A DNA stretch of 64,000 nucleotides. It comes from Aggregicoccus sp. 17bor-14 (GTDB lineage Bacteria; Myxococcota; Myxococcia; Myxococcales; Myxococcaceae). The position numbers were made by a program, and so were the translations under genes. Shown piece by piece: positions 8,965 to 17,393 of this stretch. Numbering within the stretch: the stretch's first letter is position 1; the number at the start of each line of letters is the position of its first letter. The notes under the pieces were generated by a model, which was not told the origin of the DNA, did no database searches, and saw nothing but the letters and a program-made list of their open reading frames with translations. The stretch spans positions 496,001 through 560,000 of the forward strand of contig NZ_VJZZ01000002.1 of NCBI RefSeq assembly GCF_009659535.1, read 5' to 3'.

Positions 8965-10752
8965 ATGCGGAGTCTGGGGGCCGTGGCAGTGCTGCTGGTG
9001 CTGTGGACGGGGGCGGGGTGTGGCGCGGGGGACGAGGCGCTCGAGCAGCCGACGCCGGAGCCGCTCGCGCCGGGAGAGCCCGCGGTGCCGCCGGCGCTGC
9101 CGCCGGGCGCGCCGCAGGGGGTGCAGGCCGCGGTGGCGGGCGACGGGCTGCTCGCGAGCTGGAGCGCTCCGGCTGCGTCCGCGGGCGCCGGCCCCGTGCA
9201 GCGCTATAGCCTGCGCTGCACCCCGGACTGCGGGGAGCAGCAGGTGGACGCGCAGGTGCACGAGCTGCAGCTGCAGGGGCTGCGCGAGGACACGGAGTAC
9301 ACGCTGGAGGTGGCTGCGGTGAACACGGTCGGCGAGGGCCCCGCGGCCCTCTCCTCTCCCGTGCGCCTGCCCAAGCGCAGCCGGCTGCCGGGGGCGCCCA
9401 CGGCGGTGAGCGCCGCGGCGGGGGATGCCCAGGCCACGGTGCGCTGGACGGCGCCGTCGCAGACGGGCAGCTCCGCGCTGCGCAGCTACACCGTGCGCTG
9501 CACGCCCGCGTGCACCGCGCGCTCGGTCGCCGCGCCGGCCACCAGCGTCACGGTCCCGGGGCTGAGCAACGGCACCGCCTACACCTTCCGGGTCTCGGCG
9601 GTGAACGACGCAGGCGAGGGCGCGGCCTCGAGCGCGAGCAACGCCGTGACGCCGCAGGCCCCGCTGCCTCCGCCTCCTCCGCCCCCTGCCGCTTCGGGCC
9701 GCTGGGTGTCGGCCTACTACGTGGGTTACCAGCGCAGCCTCTACCCGGAGGCCGAGCTGGACCTCAGCACGCTCACCCACCTCATCGTGGGGCGGGTGAC
9801 GCCGCTGGCCACGGGCACCTTGAACACCACCTTCGACATCGACGCGACGAACGGCCCCGCCATGGCGCGCACCCTCTCGAGCCGCGCGCACGCGGCCGGC
9901 AAGAAGGCGCTGCTGATGGTGGGCGGCGCGGGTGAGCACGACACCTTCGCGGCCGCCGCCTCCTCGGCGAACCGCGCGCGCTTCGTGAGCAGCCTGCTCT
10001 CGGCGATGGACAGCCTCGGCTACGACGGGCTGGACCTGGACTGGGAGCCCATCCTCGATGCGGACCAGGCCCCGCTGCTCGCGCTGGTGCAGGCGCTGCG
10101 CGCGGCCCGGCCCGGCATCCTGCTCACGCTGCCCGCGGGCTGGGTGAACGCGAACTTCCCCGGCGACGTGGGCAGCTACTACGCGCAGCTCGCCGCGCAG
10201 CTGGATCAGCTCAACCTCATGTCCTACGACATGGCGGCGGACTGGACGGGCTGGGACAGCTGGCACTTCGCCGCGCTGTACGGCGAGAGCGCCACGCACC
10301 CCAGCTCCATCGACTCCACCGTGCGCGCCTACCTCGCGGCCGGCGTGCCCGCGGCGAAGCTGGGGCTGGGCCTGGGCTTCTACGGCTCGTGCTGGCGCGG
10401 GGTGAGCGCGCCGCGCGTGCCCGTCACGGCCTCCGTCGCGCTGCTGGAGAGCGACAACGCCATGAGCTACGCGAACATCGTCTCGCTCTACGCGCCCAGG
10501 GCCACGGCCGCGTGGGACGAGGCGGCGCAGCAGGCCTACCTCACCTCGAGCAGCGGGGCGGGGCCGCAGGGCTGCAACTTCATCTCCTACGAGGACCCGC
10601 GCTCCATCCTCGCCAAGGGCACGTACGCGCGCTCCCAGGGGCTGGGCGGCGCCATCGTGTGGACGGTGAACGAGGGGCACCTGGCGAGCGCGCCCGCGGG
10701 CTCCCGCGATCCGCTGATGCGGGCGGCCGCGGACGCCTTCCTCGCGCCTTGA
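8965..10752 (+). CDS. Lipoprotein GH18 chitinase-like enzyme with two fibronectin III domains
   Basis: A 595-residue protein. Lipobox TGAGC gives acylated Cys19, so it is probably surface- or membrane-anchored. Two fibronectin type III domains (about 48-140 and 143-232) and a Pro-rich linker (about 233-245) lead to a GH18 TIM barrel (247-595). The GH18 signature DGLDLDWE is intact, with E361 as catalytic acid; the later MSYDMA segment is the usual substrate-stabilising strand. Expected activity is hydrolysis of chitin or related N-acetylglucosamine polymers. GGAGG ahead of the ATG sets the start. A strong hairpin ends the gene. Convergent with the secreted nuclease gene. Confidence 0.92.
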   Translation: MRSLGAVAVLLVLWTGAGCGAGDEALEQPTPEPLAPGEPAVPPALPPGAPQGVQAAVAGDGLLASWSAPAASAGAGPVQRYSLRCTPDCGEQQVDAQVHELQLQGLREDTEYTLEVAAVNTVGEGPAALSSPVRLPKRSRLPGAPTAVSAAAGDAQATVRWTAPSQTGSSALRSYTVRCTPACTARSVAAPATSVTVPGLSNGTAYTFRVSAVNDAGEGAASSASNAVTPQAPLPPPPPPPAASGRWVSAYYVGYQRSLYPEAELDLSTLTHLIVGRVTPLATGTLNTTFDIDATNGPAMARTLSSRAHAAGKKALLMVGGAGEHDTFAAAASSANRARFVSSLLSAMDSLGYDGLDLDWEPILDADQAPLLALVQALRAARPGILLTLPAGWVNANFPGDVGSYYAQLAAQLDQLNLMSYDMAADWTGWDSWHFAALYGESATHPSSIDSTVRAYLAAGVPAAKLGLGLGFYGSCWRGVSAPRVPVTASVALLESDNAMSYANIVSLYAPRATAAWDEAAQQAYLTSSSGAGPQGCNFISYEDPRSILAKGTYARSQGLGGAIVWTVNEGHLASAPAGSRDPLMRAAADAFLAP

Positions 10753-10761
10753 AGCTCGAAG

Positions 10762-10791
10762 GGCCGGGCTCCGCAGAGGGGGAGCCCGGCC
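10762..10791. terminator. Bidirectional terminator between chitinase and nuclease genes
   Basis: Perfect 11-bp stem GGCCGGGCTCC (10762-10772) / GGAGCCCGGCC (10781-10791) with an 8-base loop. It sits between two convergent genes (stops at 10752 and 10808) and can serve both strands. Confidence 0.8.
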
Positions 10792-10807
10792 GGACCGCGC
10801 GTGCGCC

Positions 10808-11578
10808 TCAGCCGCAGCCCTGGCTGGTGAGCCAGTTCACGCCCTTGGTGCGCTCGGTGGTGCCGTTGGTGCCGCCGTAGTCCACGTTGGTGAAGGACAT
10901 GGAGACGCTGGCGCCCGAGGACTGGTTGGTGATCTGCATGGTCATCGTGTTGGGGATGAGCGTGGTGGAGTTCGGGTAGTTCGCGCCGATGTAGTAGCGC
11001 AGGCGGCCGCTGGGGAGGCTCCCGCAGGTGGCCATCTTGTTCTCCAGCTGCGCCCAGTTGCCGCGGTTGAAGTTCGCGTCCTGCGGCACGATGTTCGCGC
11101 GCCCGCCCCAGCCGCCCAGCTGCGAGCCGATGAGGTGCCCGCCGTCGTAGTCGTTGCTGGGGTTCTCCGCGTCACCCCACTGCCCGATGCTGGTCTGGCA
11201 GGTGTCCTGGCGCGGCGCCGCGGCGATGATCGGCAGGTACTTGTAGGCGCGGTTCGGGCGGCCCGAGGCGTCGATGTAGTAGTACTCGCCGTCGAAGCTG
11301 TGCCAGATGCTGCGGTCGCTCGAGGGGAAGAACTTCACGCAGTCGCTGATGTTCTCGGCGTGCACGTCGTCCGTGCGCACGCGGTAGCCCACGCCATAGG
11401 GCGCGAGCGCCGCCTGGATCTCGGCCTCGGTGTGCGTGTCGAAGAACTCCGCGAGCCCGCTGGGGCCGCCGAAGTCCTGCTCCAGCTGACTGGCGACTCC
11501 GTCTCCCCCCAGGTCCGCGTCCGTGCCGCACGCGCTGAGCCACAGGACAGCCGCTGCCGCGATCACAAGCTTCTTCAT
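10808..11578 (-). CDS. Lipoprotein DNA/RNA non-specific endonuclease
   Basis: A 256-residue protein with lipobox LSAC (Cys17). The C-terminal half is an Endonuclease_NS_2-type nuclease core: DGGHLIGSQLGG with the catalytic His, followed by NIVPQDANFNRGNW whose Asn residues would bind magnesium, and LENKM. The domain is related to secreted beta-beta-alpha-metal nucleases that cut single- and double-stranded nucleic acid. As a lipoprotein it would digest extracellular or prey nucleic acid. Start fixed by GAGGAGG eight bases upstream. Two dyads sharing GCAAC half-sites lie 58-100 bases upstream of the start. Confidence 0.9.
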   Translation of the reverse strand: MKKLVIAAAAVLWLSACGTDADLGGDGVASQLEQDFGGPSGLAEFFDTHTEAEIQAALAPYGVGYRVRTDDVHAENISDCVKFFPSSDRSIWHSFDGEYYYIDASGRPNRAYKYLPIIAAAPRQDTCQTSIGQWGDAENPSNDYDGGHLIGSQLGGWGGRANIVPQDANFNRGNWAQLENKMATCGSLPSGRLRYYIGANYPNSTTLIPNTMTMQITNQSSGASVSMSFTNVDYGGTNGTTERTKGVNWLTSQGCG

Positions 11579-11635
11579 GGTGCGCCTCCTCGAGTCACTT
11601 CACCGGGGTCCGCCGGTGGGAGGCTGCGTAGCAGA

Positions 11636-11679
11636 GTTGCAGATGCAACCGCTTGACGTCTGCGCAACGACGCGTTGCG
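11636..11679. promoter_or_regulatory. Paired dyads upstream of the nuclease gene
   Basis: Two inverted repeats share the half-site GCAAC/GTTGC: GTTGCA-GA-TGCAAC (11636-11649) and CGCAAC-N5-GTTGCG (11663-11679), with centres about 28 bp apart. They lie upstream of the nuclease start at 11578 and look like a double operator. No dedicated regulator gene is adjacent. Confidence 0.45.
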
Positions 11680-11702
11680 TCTGTCCGCGATCGGAGAGAA
11701 GG

Positions 11703-11730
11703 CCGCGGCGTACGCGCGCGTACGCCGCGG
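11703..11730. terminator. 28-bp perfect palindrome, likely terminator of the collagen-like gene
   Basis: CCGCGGCGTACGCG (11703-11716) is followed directly by its reverse complement (11717-11730). It begins 8 bases beyond the stop of the collagen-like gene on the minus strand (11738). As RNA it would form a 12-bp stem with a GC-rich tetraloop. It could also be a protein-binding site. Confidence 0.6.
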
Positions 11731-11737
11731 CGGGTGC

Positions 11738-13057
11738 TCAGTAGAAGAGGAGCTCGGGCTGCGGCGTCACCGAGATGGAGAAGTCACCCTGGCTGCCGGC
11801 CTCCGCGGCGCCGCTGGCCGCCGTGGACTTCGTGCCGTCTCCACCGTCACCGCCCGAGGCACCGCCGCCGCCCCCCGCGGCCGCGAGCACCGTGGCGGTG
11901 CCCGAGACGGCCCCCGCTCCGGCCGCGCCACCGGTGACGATGATGTTCGCCGCGTTGGCGATGACCGGCGGATTCGCCGAGAGCATCTGCACGATGCCGC
12001 CACCGCCACCGCCTCCGCCGCCGTAGAGCTGGCCCGTGGGAGCACCCGTCGCGAGGCCGTTGGCCCCGTTGCCGCCCCCGGCGCGGATGAAGCCGTTGGT
12101 CCCCACCGAGAGGGTGCCCCGCGACACGAGGGTGAGCACGCCTCCGCCTCCTCCCCCTCCGCCCGGCAGGGCCACGCTGCCGGTGAGCTGCGCGTTGCGC
12201 CCCGCGACGTCGATGGTCCCGTTGATGACGATGTTGCCGCGCGCCGCGAGGATGAGGCGGCCGCCGGCCTCGCCTCCGAAGGCGCTGGTCGTGTTGCCGT
12301 GCTTCGGGCGGAAGCCGCCGCCCGCGCCGCTCAGGTCGAAGCGGGTGAGCAGCGCGGAGCGGCCCAGGTCCAGGCCGCGGCCGCCCTGGTAGCCGTCCGC
12401 CGCGGAGAGGGCGATGCCTCGCGAGGGCGAGTTGATGCTCTGCACCTGCTGCTCCGGGTTCACGGCGATGATGCCGAGCGGGCCGAGGGTGATGTCGCCG
12501 GTGGCGCGGATCGTGGTGCCGCTCGCGACGATGAGCGTGCCGTCGATGCGCACGTTGTGGAACATGAGGTTCGCGCCATTCACCATGCTGCCGTAGCCGA
12601 TGGCCAGGTTGCGCGGCGGCGAGGTGCTGAAGAGGGTGAAGTCTCCCGCCGAGCCGTCGCCGTAGAGCGCGAGCGCGCCCGGCTCTCCCGGAGGGCCGGT
12701 GGGGCCGTCCGGCCCCTGCGCCCCCTGCGCTCCGTCCGCGCCGTTGCACAGGTAGCGTGCGGAGGTGGGGTCTGCCTCGCCCTCGTCCACCGCGCCGTTG
12801 CCGTTGCGGTCCACCGCGGCCTGCAGCAGCACCCCGCCGTGGGGGCAGTTCGTGCCCGCGGGCTCGGGCAGGGTAGCCACGAGCGCCGCAGGTCCCTGCG
12901 CCCCGGTGGCTCCCGGCTCACCCTGCGGACCCGCGGCGCCCTGAGGCCCCGGAGCACCCGCGGGCCCCTCCGAGCCCGCCGAGCCTGCAGAGCCCTTGCA
13001 GGCCGCCACGGCGAGCAGCCCCGAGCCCAGCAGGGCTCTCCCAAACGCGTTCAGCAT
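11738..13057 (-). CDS. Collagen-like lipoprotein with glycine-rich C-terminal region
   Basis: A 439-residue protein with lipobox AVAAC (Cys20). Gly-X-Y collagen triplets (about 22-58) are interrupted by a compact Cys-containing segment with a DRNGNGAVDEGE calcium-loop-like motif (about 70-100, resembling DUF7151), then more triplets to about 128. The rest looks like a right-handed beta-helix: repeated short strands with Asn/Gly turns, and runs of up to nine glycines. A surface-exposed stalk or matrix protein is the likely role. Start supported by GGAGGGGG before the ATG. The glycine runs may vary in length between strains. Confidence 0.85.
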   Translation of the reverse strand: MLNAFGRALLGSGLLAVAACKGSAGSAGSEGPAGAPGPQGAAGPQGEPGATGAQGPAALVATLPEPAGTNCPHGGVLLQAAVDRNGNGAVDEGEADPTSARYLCNGADGAQGAQGPDGPTGPPGEPGALALYGDGSAGDFTLFSTSPPRNLAIGYGSMVNGANLMFHNVRIDGTLIVASGTTIRATGDITLGPLGIIAVNPEQQVQSINSPSRGIALSAADGYQGGRGLDLGRSALLTRFDLSGAGGGFRPKHGNTTSAFGGEAGGRLILAARGNIVINGTIDVAGRNAQLTGSVALPGGGGGGGGVLTLVSRGTLSVGTNGFIRAGGGNGANGLATGAPTGQLYGGGGGGGGGIVQMLSANPPVIANAANIIVTGGAAGAGAVSGTATVLAAAGGGGGASGGDGGDGTKSTAASGAAEAGSQGDFSISVTPQPELLFY

Positions 13058-13174
13058 CCGTTCCCCCTCCAGAAAGAGGCCCGCAGTCTCGCCTGCTTCA
13101 CCCGGAGTGCGCCAATCCCAGGCCCTGACGGCCAGAGGCGCAGGCGCCCGACCCTGGGGTAGCGTGCACGCCGC

Positions 13175-13636
13175 ATGGTCTCGCTCGACGCCCCCGCCCC
13201 CGACTTCGAAGCCCTCACCACCCAGGGGCAGCGCCTGCGCCTGTCCTCACTGCGCGGCCGGCCCGTGGTGCTCTTCTTCTTCCCGGCGGCCTTCACGCCC
13301 GTGTGCACGCGCGAGGCGAAGGAGTTCGGCGACGTGCTCCCGCAGCTGCGCGCGGCCGGCGCGGAGGTGGTGGGCATCTCCACCGACGAGCACCAGGTGC
13401 AGTGCGACTTCGCTGTTGCCACCGGCGCCACCTACCCCATGGTGGGAGACCCCGAGGCCGGCATCGCGCGCAGCTACGACGTGGTGTGGCCGCTGCTCAA
13501 GCGCACGCAGCGCGTGACCTTCGTCATCGATGCGCAGGGCATCATCCGCGGCATCTTCCACCACGAGCTGCGCGTGGGCCACCACGTGCGCATGGTGGTG
13601 CGCGCGGTGCAGGCGCTGGCCACCGCCGCGCGCTGA
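13175..13636 (+). CDS. Peroxiredoxin (AhpC/TSA, Bcp/AhpE-like)
   Basis: A 153-residue thioredoxin-fold peroxidase. The peroxidatic Cys44 sits in PAAFTPVCTREA, matching the PxxxTxxC motif; Arg near residue 116 (KRTQRVTF) would activate it. The only other cysteine is C77, a possible resolving residue. It would reduce peroxides using a thioredoxin-like donor in the cytoplasm. Divergent from the collagen-like gene with 117 bases between them. Standard family length. Confidence 0.92.
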   Translation: MVSLDAPAPDFEALTTQGQRLRLSSLRGRPVVLFFFPAAFTPVCTREAKEFGDVLPQLRAAGAEVVGISTDEHQVQCDFAVATGATYPMVGDPEAGIARSYDVVWPLLKRTQRVTFVIDAQGIIRGIFHHELRVGHHVRMVVRAVQALATAAR

Positions 13637-13697
13637 TTCGAGCCTGCGGGCGCCCGCAGCGGTGATACTCCACGGGCTTCCCCCCGCCTGGAGTCCC

Positions 13698-14255
13698 ATG
13701 CTCGCGCCCGCTCTCGCCGCCGTGCTCCTCTCCGCCTCTGCCGCACCGAAGCCTGAACCGAAGTCTGCGCCGAAGGCAGCGCCGGCGAGCGCCGCGGCGG
13801 ACCCGTTTGCCGCGTGGGAGCCCCTGCTGGGTGACTGGATGGGGGAGGGGAGCGGGCAGCCCGGTGAGGCCACCGGCGGCTTCTCCTTCGAGCGCGACCT
13901 GCAGGGCCGGGTGCTCGTGCGCCGCAGCCACGCGGACTACCCCGCGAGCAAGGAGCGCCCCGCATTCCGGCACGAGGACCTCACGGTCATCGCGCTCGAA
14001 GGAGGCGCTCCGAGCGCGAGCTACTTCGACAACGAGGGCCACGTCATCCGCTACCGCGTGACGCACAGCCCGGAGACGCACCGCACCGTGTTCCTCAGCG
14101 ACGCGATCCCGGGCGCGCCCCGCTTCCGGCTCACCTACGACTGGACTGCGCCCGAGCGGCTGACCCTCACCTTCGAGATCGCCCCGCCCGGCGCGCCCGA
14201 GCAGTTCAAGACCTACCTCAGCGCTCGGGCGCACCGCGCGCCGGCGAAGCGCTAG
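13698..14255 (+). CDS. Secreted DUF1579-like protein
   Basis: A 185-residue protein with a short signal-like N-terminus (1-16) and a Lys/Pro/Ala linker. From about residue 40 the pattern WEPLLGDWMGEGSG, repeated strands and YDNEGH-like elements recall DUF1579/lipocalin-type barrels, which have unknown ligands. ATG at 13698 is chosen because earlier in-frame codons overlap the peroxiredoxin gene. It follows the peroxiredoxin gene by 61 bases and may be co-transcribed. The assignment is moderate. Confidence 0.75.
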   Translation: MLAPALAAVLLSASAAPKPEPKSAPKAAPASAAADPFAAWEPLLGDWMGEGSGQPGEATGGFSFERDLQGRVLVRRSHADYPASKERPAFRHEDLTVIALEGGAPSASYFDNEGHVIRYRVTHSPETHRTVFLSDAIPGAPRFRLTYDWTAPERLTLTFEIAPPGAPEQFKTYLSARAHRAPAKR

Positions 14256-14267
14256 CCGGAGTGCCCG

Positions 14268-14633
14268 CTACTCCGGCAGCGCGGCCACCGCGGTGAGCTC
14301 CACGAGGATGCCGTCGCCGAAGTCGCCCACCGGGATGACGGCGCGCGTCGGCCGGTGCGCGCCGAGCACGCTGGCCACCGCGGCGTCCACCGCGTCCCAG
14401 TGCTCCATGCCGTGAAGGAACACGGTGAGCTGCACGAGGTGCTCGAGGCGCGCGCCGGCCGCCTCCAGCACCGTGCGCACCTTCTCCAGCGCGCCGCGCA
14501 CCTGGCTGCCCACGTCCGGTCCCTCCGCGACCTGGCCGGAGACGAAGACGAGGCCGCGCGCGACGATGCCGGGGGAGTAGTGGCCTGCGGGAGGGGCGGA
14601 GGAGGGCTGGATGGAGCGCATGGCCGCGAGCAT
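14268..14633 (-). CDS. RidA/YjgF family deaminase-like protein
   Basis: A 121-residue RidA-superfamily protein. Family elements are SPGIVARGLVFVSGQVA near the start, the central helix with VRTVLEAAGARLEHLV, and PTRAVIPVGDFGDG, the site of the usual conserved Arg. RidA enzymes hydrolyse reactive enamines from PLP enzymes; this could be a relative with another substrate because the canonical C-terminal VEI(E) is VELTAVAALPE. Start may be the first ATG (14633) or the fourth-codon-later ATG at 14621. Confidence 0.88.
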   Translation of the reverse strand: MLAAMRSIQPSSAPPAGHYSPGIVARGLVFVSGQVAEGPDVGSQVRGALEKVRTVLEAAGARLEHLVQLTVFLHGMEHWDAVDAAVASVLGAHRPTRAVIPVGDFGDGILVELTAVAALPE

Positions 14634-14710
14634 CCCACGGATGAAACGGCGCGGGGGCGGCGAGGCCCCGCTGGCCCCACCGCCCCCGCCTTCACCGCTT
14701 CACGCCGCGG

Positions 14711-17173
14711 CTACTGGTTCTTCCACAGCTGCACGGCGTAGTAGTTCGCCGTGGGGTCCGCCGGGCTCTCGACGATGCCCCCCATGGCCGAGACCCGGCC
14801 GGTGCGGATGACGGTGGGCACCACGATGGCGCTCGGCACGTCCTCCTCGACCACCAGGTAGTAGTCGCCGCGCGCCGGGGCGCGGAAGGAGATCTCCATC
14901 GTCGCGCTCATGCGGTTGAGGGAGCTCGGGACGCCGAGCACCTCGTCGCCCTGCTCGTGCCGCACGCTGGCCAGCACGTTGCCCTGGCGGTCGAGGATCT
15001 TCATCTTCGCGTTCAGCGCCGAGCCCCAGCTGCTGTAGTCGTCGCCCTCGTCGGACCAGTTGCCATACAGCGACACGCTCACCAGCTGGTTCGCGTCCGC
15101 CTGGAAGGCGAACGAGTCCACGTCCACGTGGGTGTCCGAGTTGGAGATGATGCCGGAGGCCCAGCCCTGCGCGTCGAAGGCGCTCGCCTGGGGCTCGGTG
15201 CCGGCGGCGGGCAGGGTGTCGTTGGGCTCGGTCTCGAAGCGGCTGGTCGCGGCGCGCTCGAGCAGGAAGGTGAAGCTGCCGGCGCGGTCGCCGCTCATGC
15301 GCACCAGGTACTCCCCGTCCTTCACCAGGATGGTGCGGTACACGTCCGCGGCGCCCATGTCCTCGAAGGGGAGCTCCTTGGCGAGGTCGCTCGCGGAGTA
15401 GAGCAGCGCGTCCACGTACACCGGGCTCACGTCGCTGTTGCCCTTGCCGAAGGGGTAGAGCTCCACCAGGTCGCCGGCCTTGCCGCTGAACTTGTACCAG
15501 CGCACGTCCGCGTCCGAGGCCACGGTGGCGCTCACGTACTGGCCGTAGGCGATGCCCATGGCGGTCTCGGAGGTGGTGTTGGTGCCCGGGTCCACCGCAG
15601 CCTGCACGCCCTGGGCGGAGAACGAGAGGAAGTAGGGGCCCGCGCCGGTGTTGCAGCAGCGGGTCACGCGGACGTAGTAGGTGCCCGGGGTGCTCAGCAG
15701 CAGCTCGACGCTCGAGTCGTACCAGTACGTGTCGTCGTTGTTCCAGAGCTGGACGCCCTCGGCCGTGTACACGTAGAGCGCGGGGTCGTAGTAGCCCGGG
15801 CGCTCCTCGGGGACGTACATGCCGTTGCGGTGCGCGGTGAGCGCGAAGCGCACGCGGGTGGGAGCGGCGATCTCGAACTTGTAGTAGTCGCCCTCGGTGG
15901 TGCCCGAGCCGGCGAGGCCCTCGTAGTAGCCGTACACCACGCCCGGCGCGATCGCCTCGGCGGCGGCGATGCTGTCGTTGCCGCCGCCCTTGCCCGCCTC
16001 CTCCTGCTCGAGCTGCAGCAGCGCGGGCGCGCCGGCCAGCTGCACCCAGGTGGCGTAGCGGCCACCGTCCAGCTCGGTGCTGTCGCCCACGTCCGGCTCG
16101 AGCACGAGCAGGTAGTCGCCGTCCGCGGGGATGCGCACCTGCTCGAGGCCGAAGTCCAGGTCAGTGCCCGTGCTCTCGTTCTGGCCGATGCGGAAGAGCA
16201 CCTGCTCGTCCTTCGCGGCGACCAGGGTCACGCGGATGCCATGCTTCCAGTTCGCCTGGTCCAGGCGGGTGGCGTAGGTGGCCACCTCGAGCAGCTGGCC
16301 CGCGTGGGCGCTGAAGCGGTAGGTGTCCACGTCGTTCTTCGCCTCGCCGCCGGCCTCGGTGGCGCTCGGGGTGAGGTCGCCGAAGAGGGGCAGGCCCACC
16401 TGCAGCGGCTCCGCGGTGGCGAAGGTGTCGTTGAGCTGCGCGCCGGTGGCCGTCTTGTCCTTCGGCTCGCGCTCGTCCGCGGCGTTGCTCAGGCTGAAGG
16501 CGCCGCTGGTGGCGCTCGCGCCCGGCGCGGTCGCGCTGAGGGTGTAGCCCTGGCCCGCGCGGTCGAAGCGCAGCGCGTCGAAGGTCGCCACGCCGTCCAC
16601 CGTGGTGGCCTCGGCGCCGCTCAGCACCGCGCCGGTGGGGTTGTTGCCCACGCCCAGCTTCACCGGGCGCGCCACCCTCACCACCCGCCCGTCCTTCGCG
16701 GAGACCACGCTCACGCGGAAGGCGTCGAGCGGCAGGCTCGCGCGGTAGGCCTGCACAAGCCCCTCGAAGCGCAGCGCCACCGCCTCCACGTCGAAGCTCG
16801 CGCTCTTCACCGTGCCGCCCTCGAGGTCCTCCACGCCCTCCGCGCTCGCCTCGAGCACGAGGCCCGCGCCGCCGCCCTCCACCCACGCGTCCGCGAAGGT
16901 GGCCTTGCCCCCTTGCGCGATCTGCGTGACGGTGCCGCCCAGGCTCGCGCCCTCGCCGCTGAGCTTCAGCGTCACCTTCGCCGGCACGTCCAGCGCCTTG
17001 CCGTCGCCGTCCTGCACCTGCACCACCACGCCCAGCGGCTCGCCGGCCACGCCGGATGCCGGCTGCGTGGTGATGACCAGCTTCGCCTCGTTGCCGCTGC
17101 ACCCCGCCAGCGCGAGCATCGCGCTCGCGAGCAGGGCCACTGCCCCCCGGAACTGACTCATCTGAAGACCCAT
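14711..17173 (-). CDS. Large lipoprotein with Ig-like and PPC-type repeats
   Basis: An 820-residue protein with lipobox LAGC (Cys25; Cys21 if the ATG at 17161 is used). Two N-terminal Ig-like repeats (about 30-130 and 132-230) match the consensus of the repeats in the giant lipoprotein at 56293-60951. They are followed by four beta-sandwich units with the pre-peptidase C-terminal pattern (D-D-V-D-T-Y-R-F, D-V-R-W-Y-K-F, D-V-D-S-F-A-F), at about 245-390, 395-540, 540-660 and 665-800. No catalytic domain is visible, so it is probably a surface adhesin or scaffold. The gene is divergent from LytSR pair 1, which could regulate it through the repeats at 17324-17352. Confidence 0.85.
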   Translation of the reverse strand: MGLQMSQFRGAVALLASAMLALAGCSGNEAKLVITTQPASGVAGEPLGVVVQVQDGDGKALDVPAKVTLKLSGEGASLGGTVTQIAQGGKATFADAWVEGGGAGLVLEASAEGVEDLEGGTVKSASFDVEAVALRFEGLVQAYRASLPLDAFRVSVVSAKDGRVVRVARPVKLGVGNNPTGAVLSGAEATTVDGVATFDALRFDRAGQGYTLSATAPGASATSGAFSLSNAADEREPKDKTATGAQLNDTFATAEPLQVGLPLFGDLTPSATEAGGEAKNDVDTYRFSAHAGQLLEVATYATRLDQANWKHGIRVTLVAAKDEQVLFRIGQNESTGTDLDFGLEQVRIPADGDYLLVLEPDVGDSTELDGGRYATWVQLAGAPALLQLEQEEAGKGGGNDSIAAAEAIAPGVVYGYYEGLAGSGTTEGDYYKFEIAAPTRVRFALTAHRNGMYVPEERPGYYDPALYVYTAEGVQLWNNDDTYWYDSSVELLLSTPGTYYVRVTRCCNTGAGPYFLSFSAQGVQAAVDPGTNTTSETAMGIAYGQYVSATVASDADVRWYKFSGKAGDLVELYPFGKGNSDVSPVYVDALLYSASDLAKELPFEDMGAADVYRTILVKDGEYLVRMSGDRAGSFTFLLERAATSRFETEPNDTLPAAGTEPQASAFDAQGWASGIISNSDTHVDVDSFAFQADANQLVSVSLYGNWSDEGDDYSSWGSALNAKMKILDRQGNVLASVRHEQGDEVLGVPSSLNRMSATMEISFRAPARGDYYLVVEEDVPSAIVVPTVIRTGRVSAMGGIVESPADPTANYYAVQLWKNQ

Positions 17174-17323
17174 CCTTGCTGTGTGTCGTTTGGCTCTGCG
17201 GCCGGGCCTCGGAGGCAGCAGCCCCCCATGGCCCGTTCGCGATGGACGGCATTTGCCAGCGGGGGCGTGACAGGCGAGTGACCGGGACGGGAGGCCTACA
17301 GAGGCCTACGCGCGTGTCGGGAG

Positions 17324-17352
17324 CGACCGCTGGGGGCCGGGTATCGACCGCT
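17324..17352. promoter_or_regulatory. 21-bp-spaced direct repeat CGACCGCT before LytSR pair 1
   Basis: CGACCGCT occurs at 17324-17331 and 17345-17352, two helical turns apart on the same face. LytTR-domain regulators characteristically bind two direct repeats at this spacing. The site is between the Ig/PPC lipoprotein gene and the kinase gene at 17394. A tandem 10-bp repeat GAGGCCTAC(A/G) lies just before it (17291-17310). A similar 21-bp pair occurs at 46043-46071. Confidence 0.45.
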
Positions 17353-17393
17353 CGCGCCGGCCGGGCGCGCACAGGGGGCGGGGCGCGGGCACT

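Noticed and set aside
11990-12180. Glycine-rich repeat tract suggesting a CRISPR or simple-sequence array
   Set aside because: The repeats are in-frame Gly codons of the collagen-like lipoprotein with no regular spacer.
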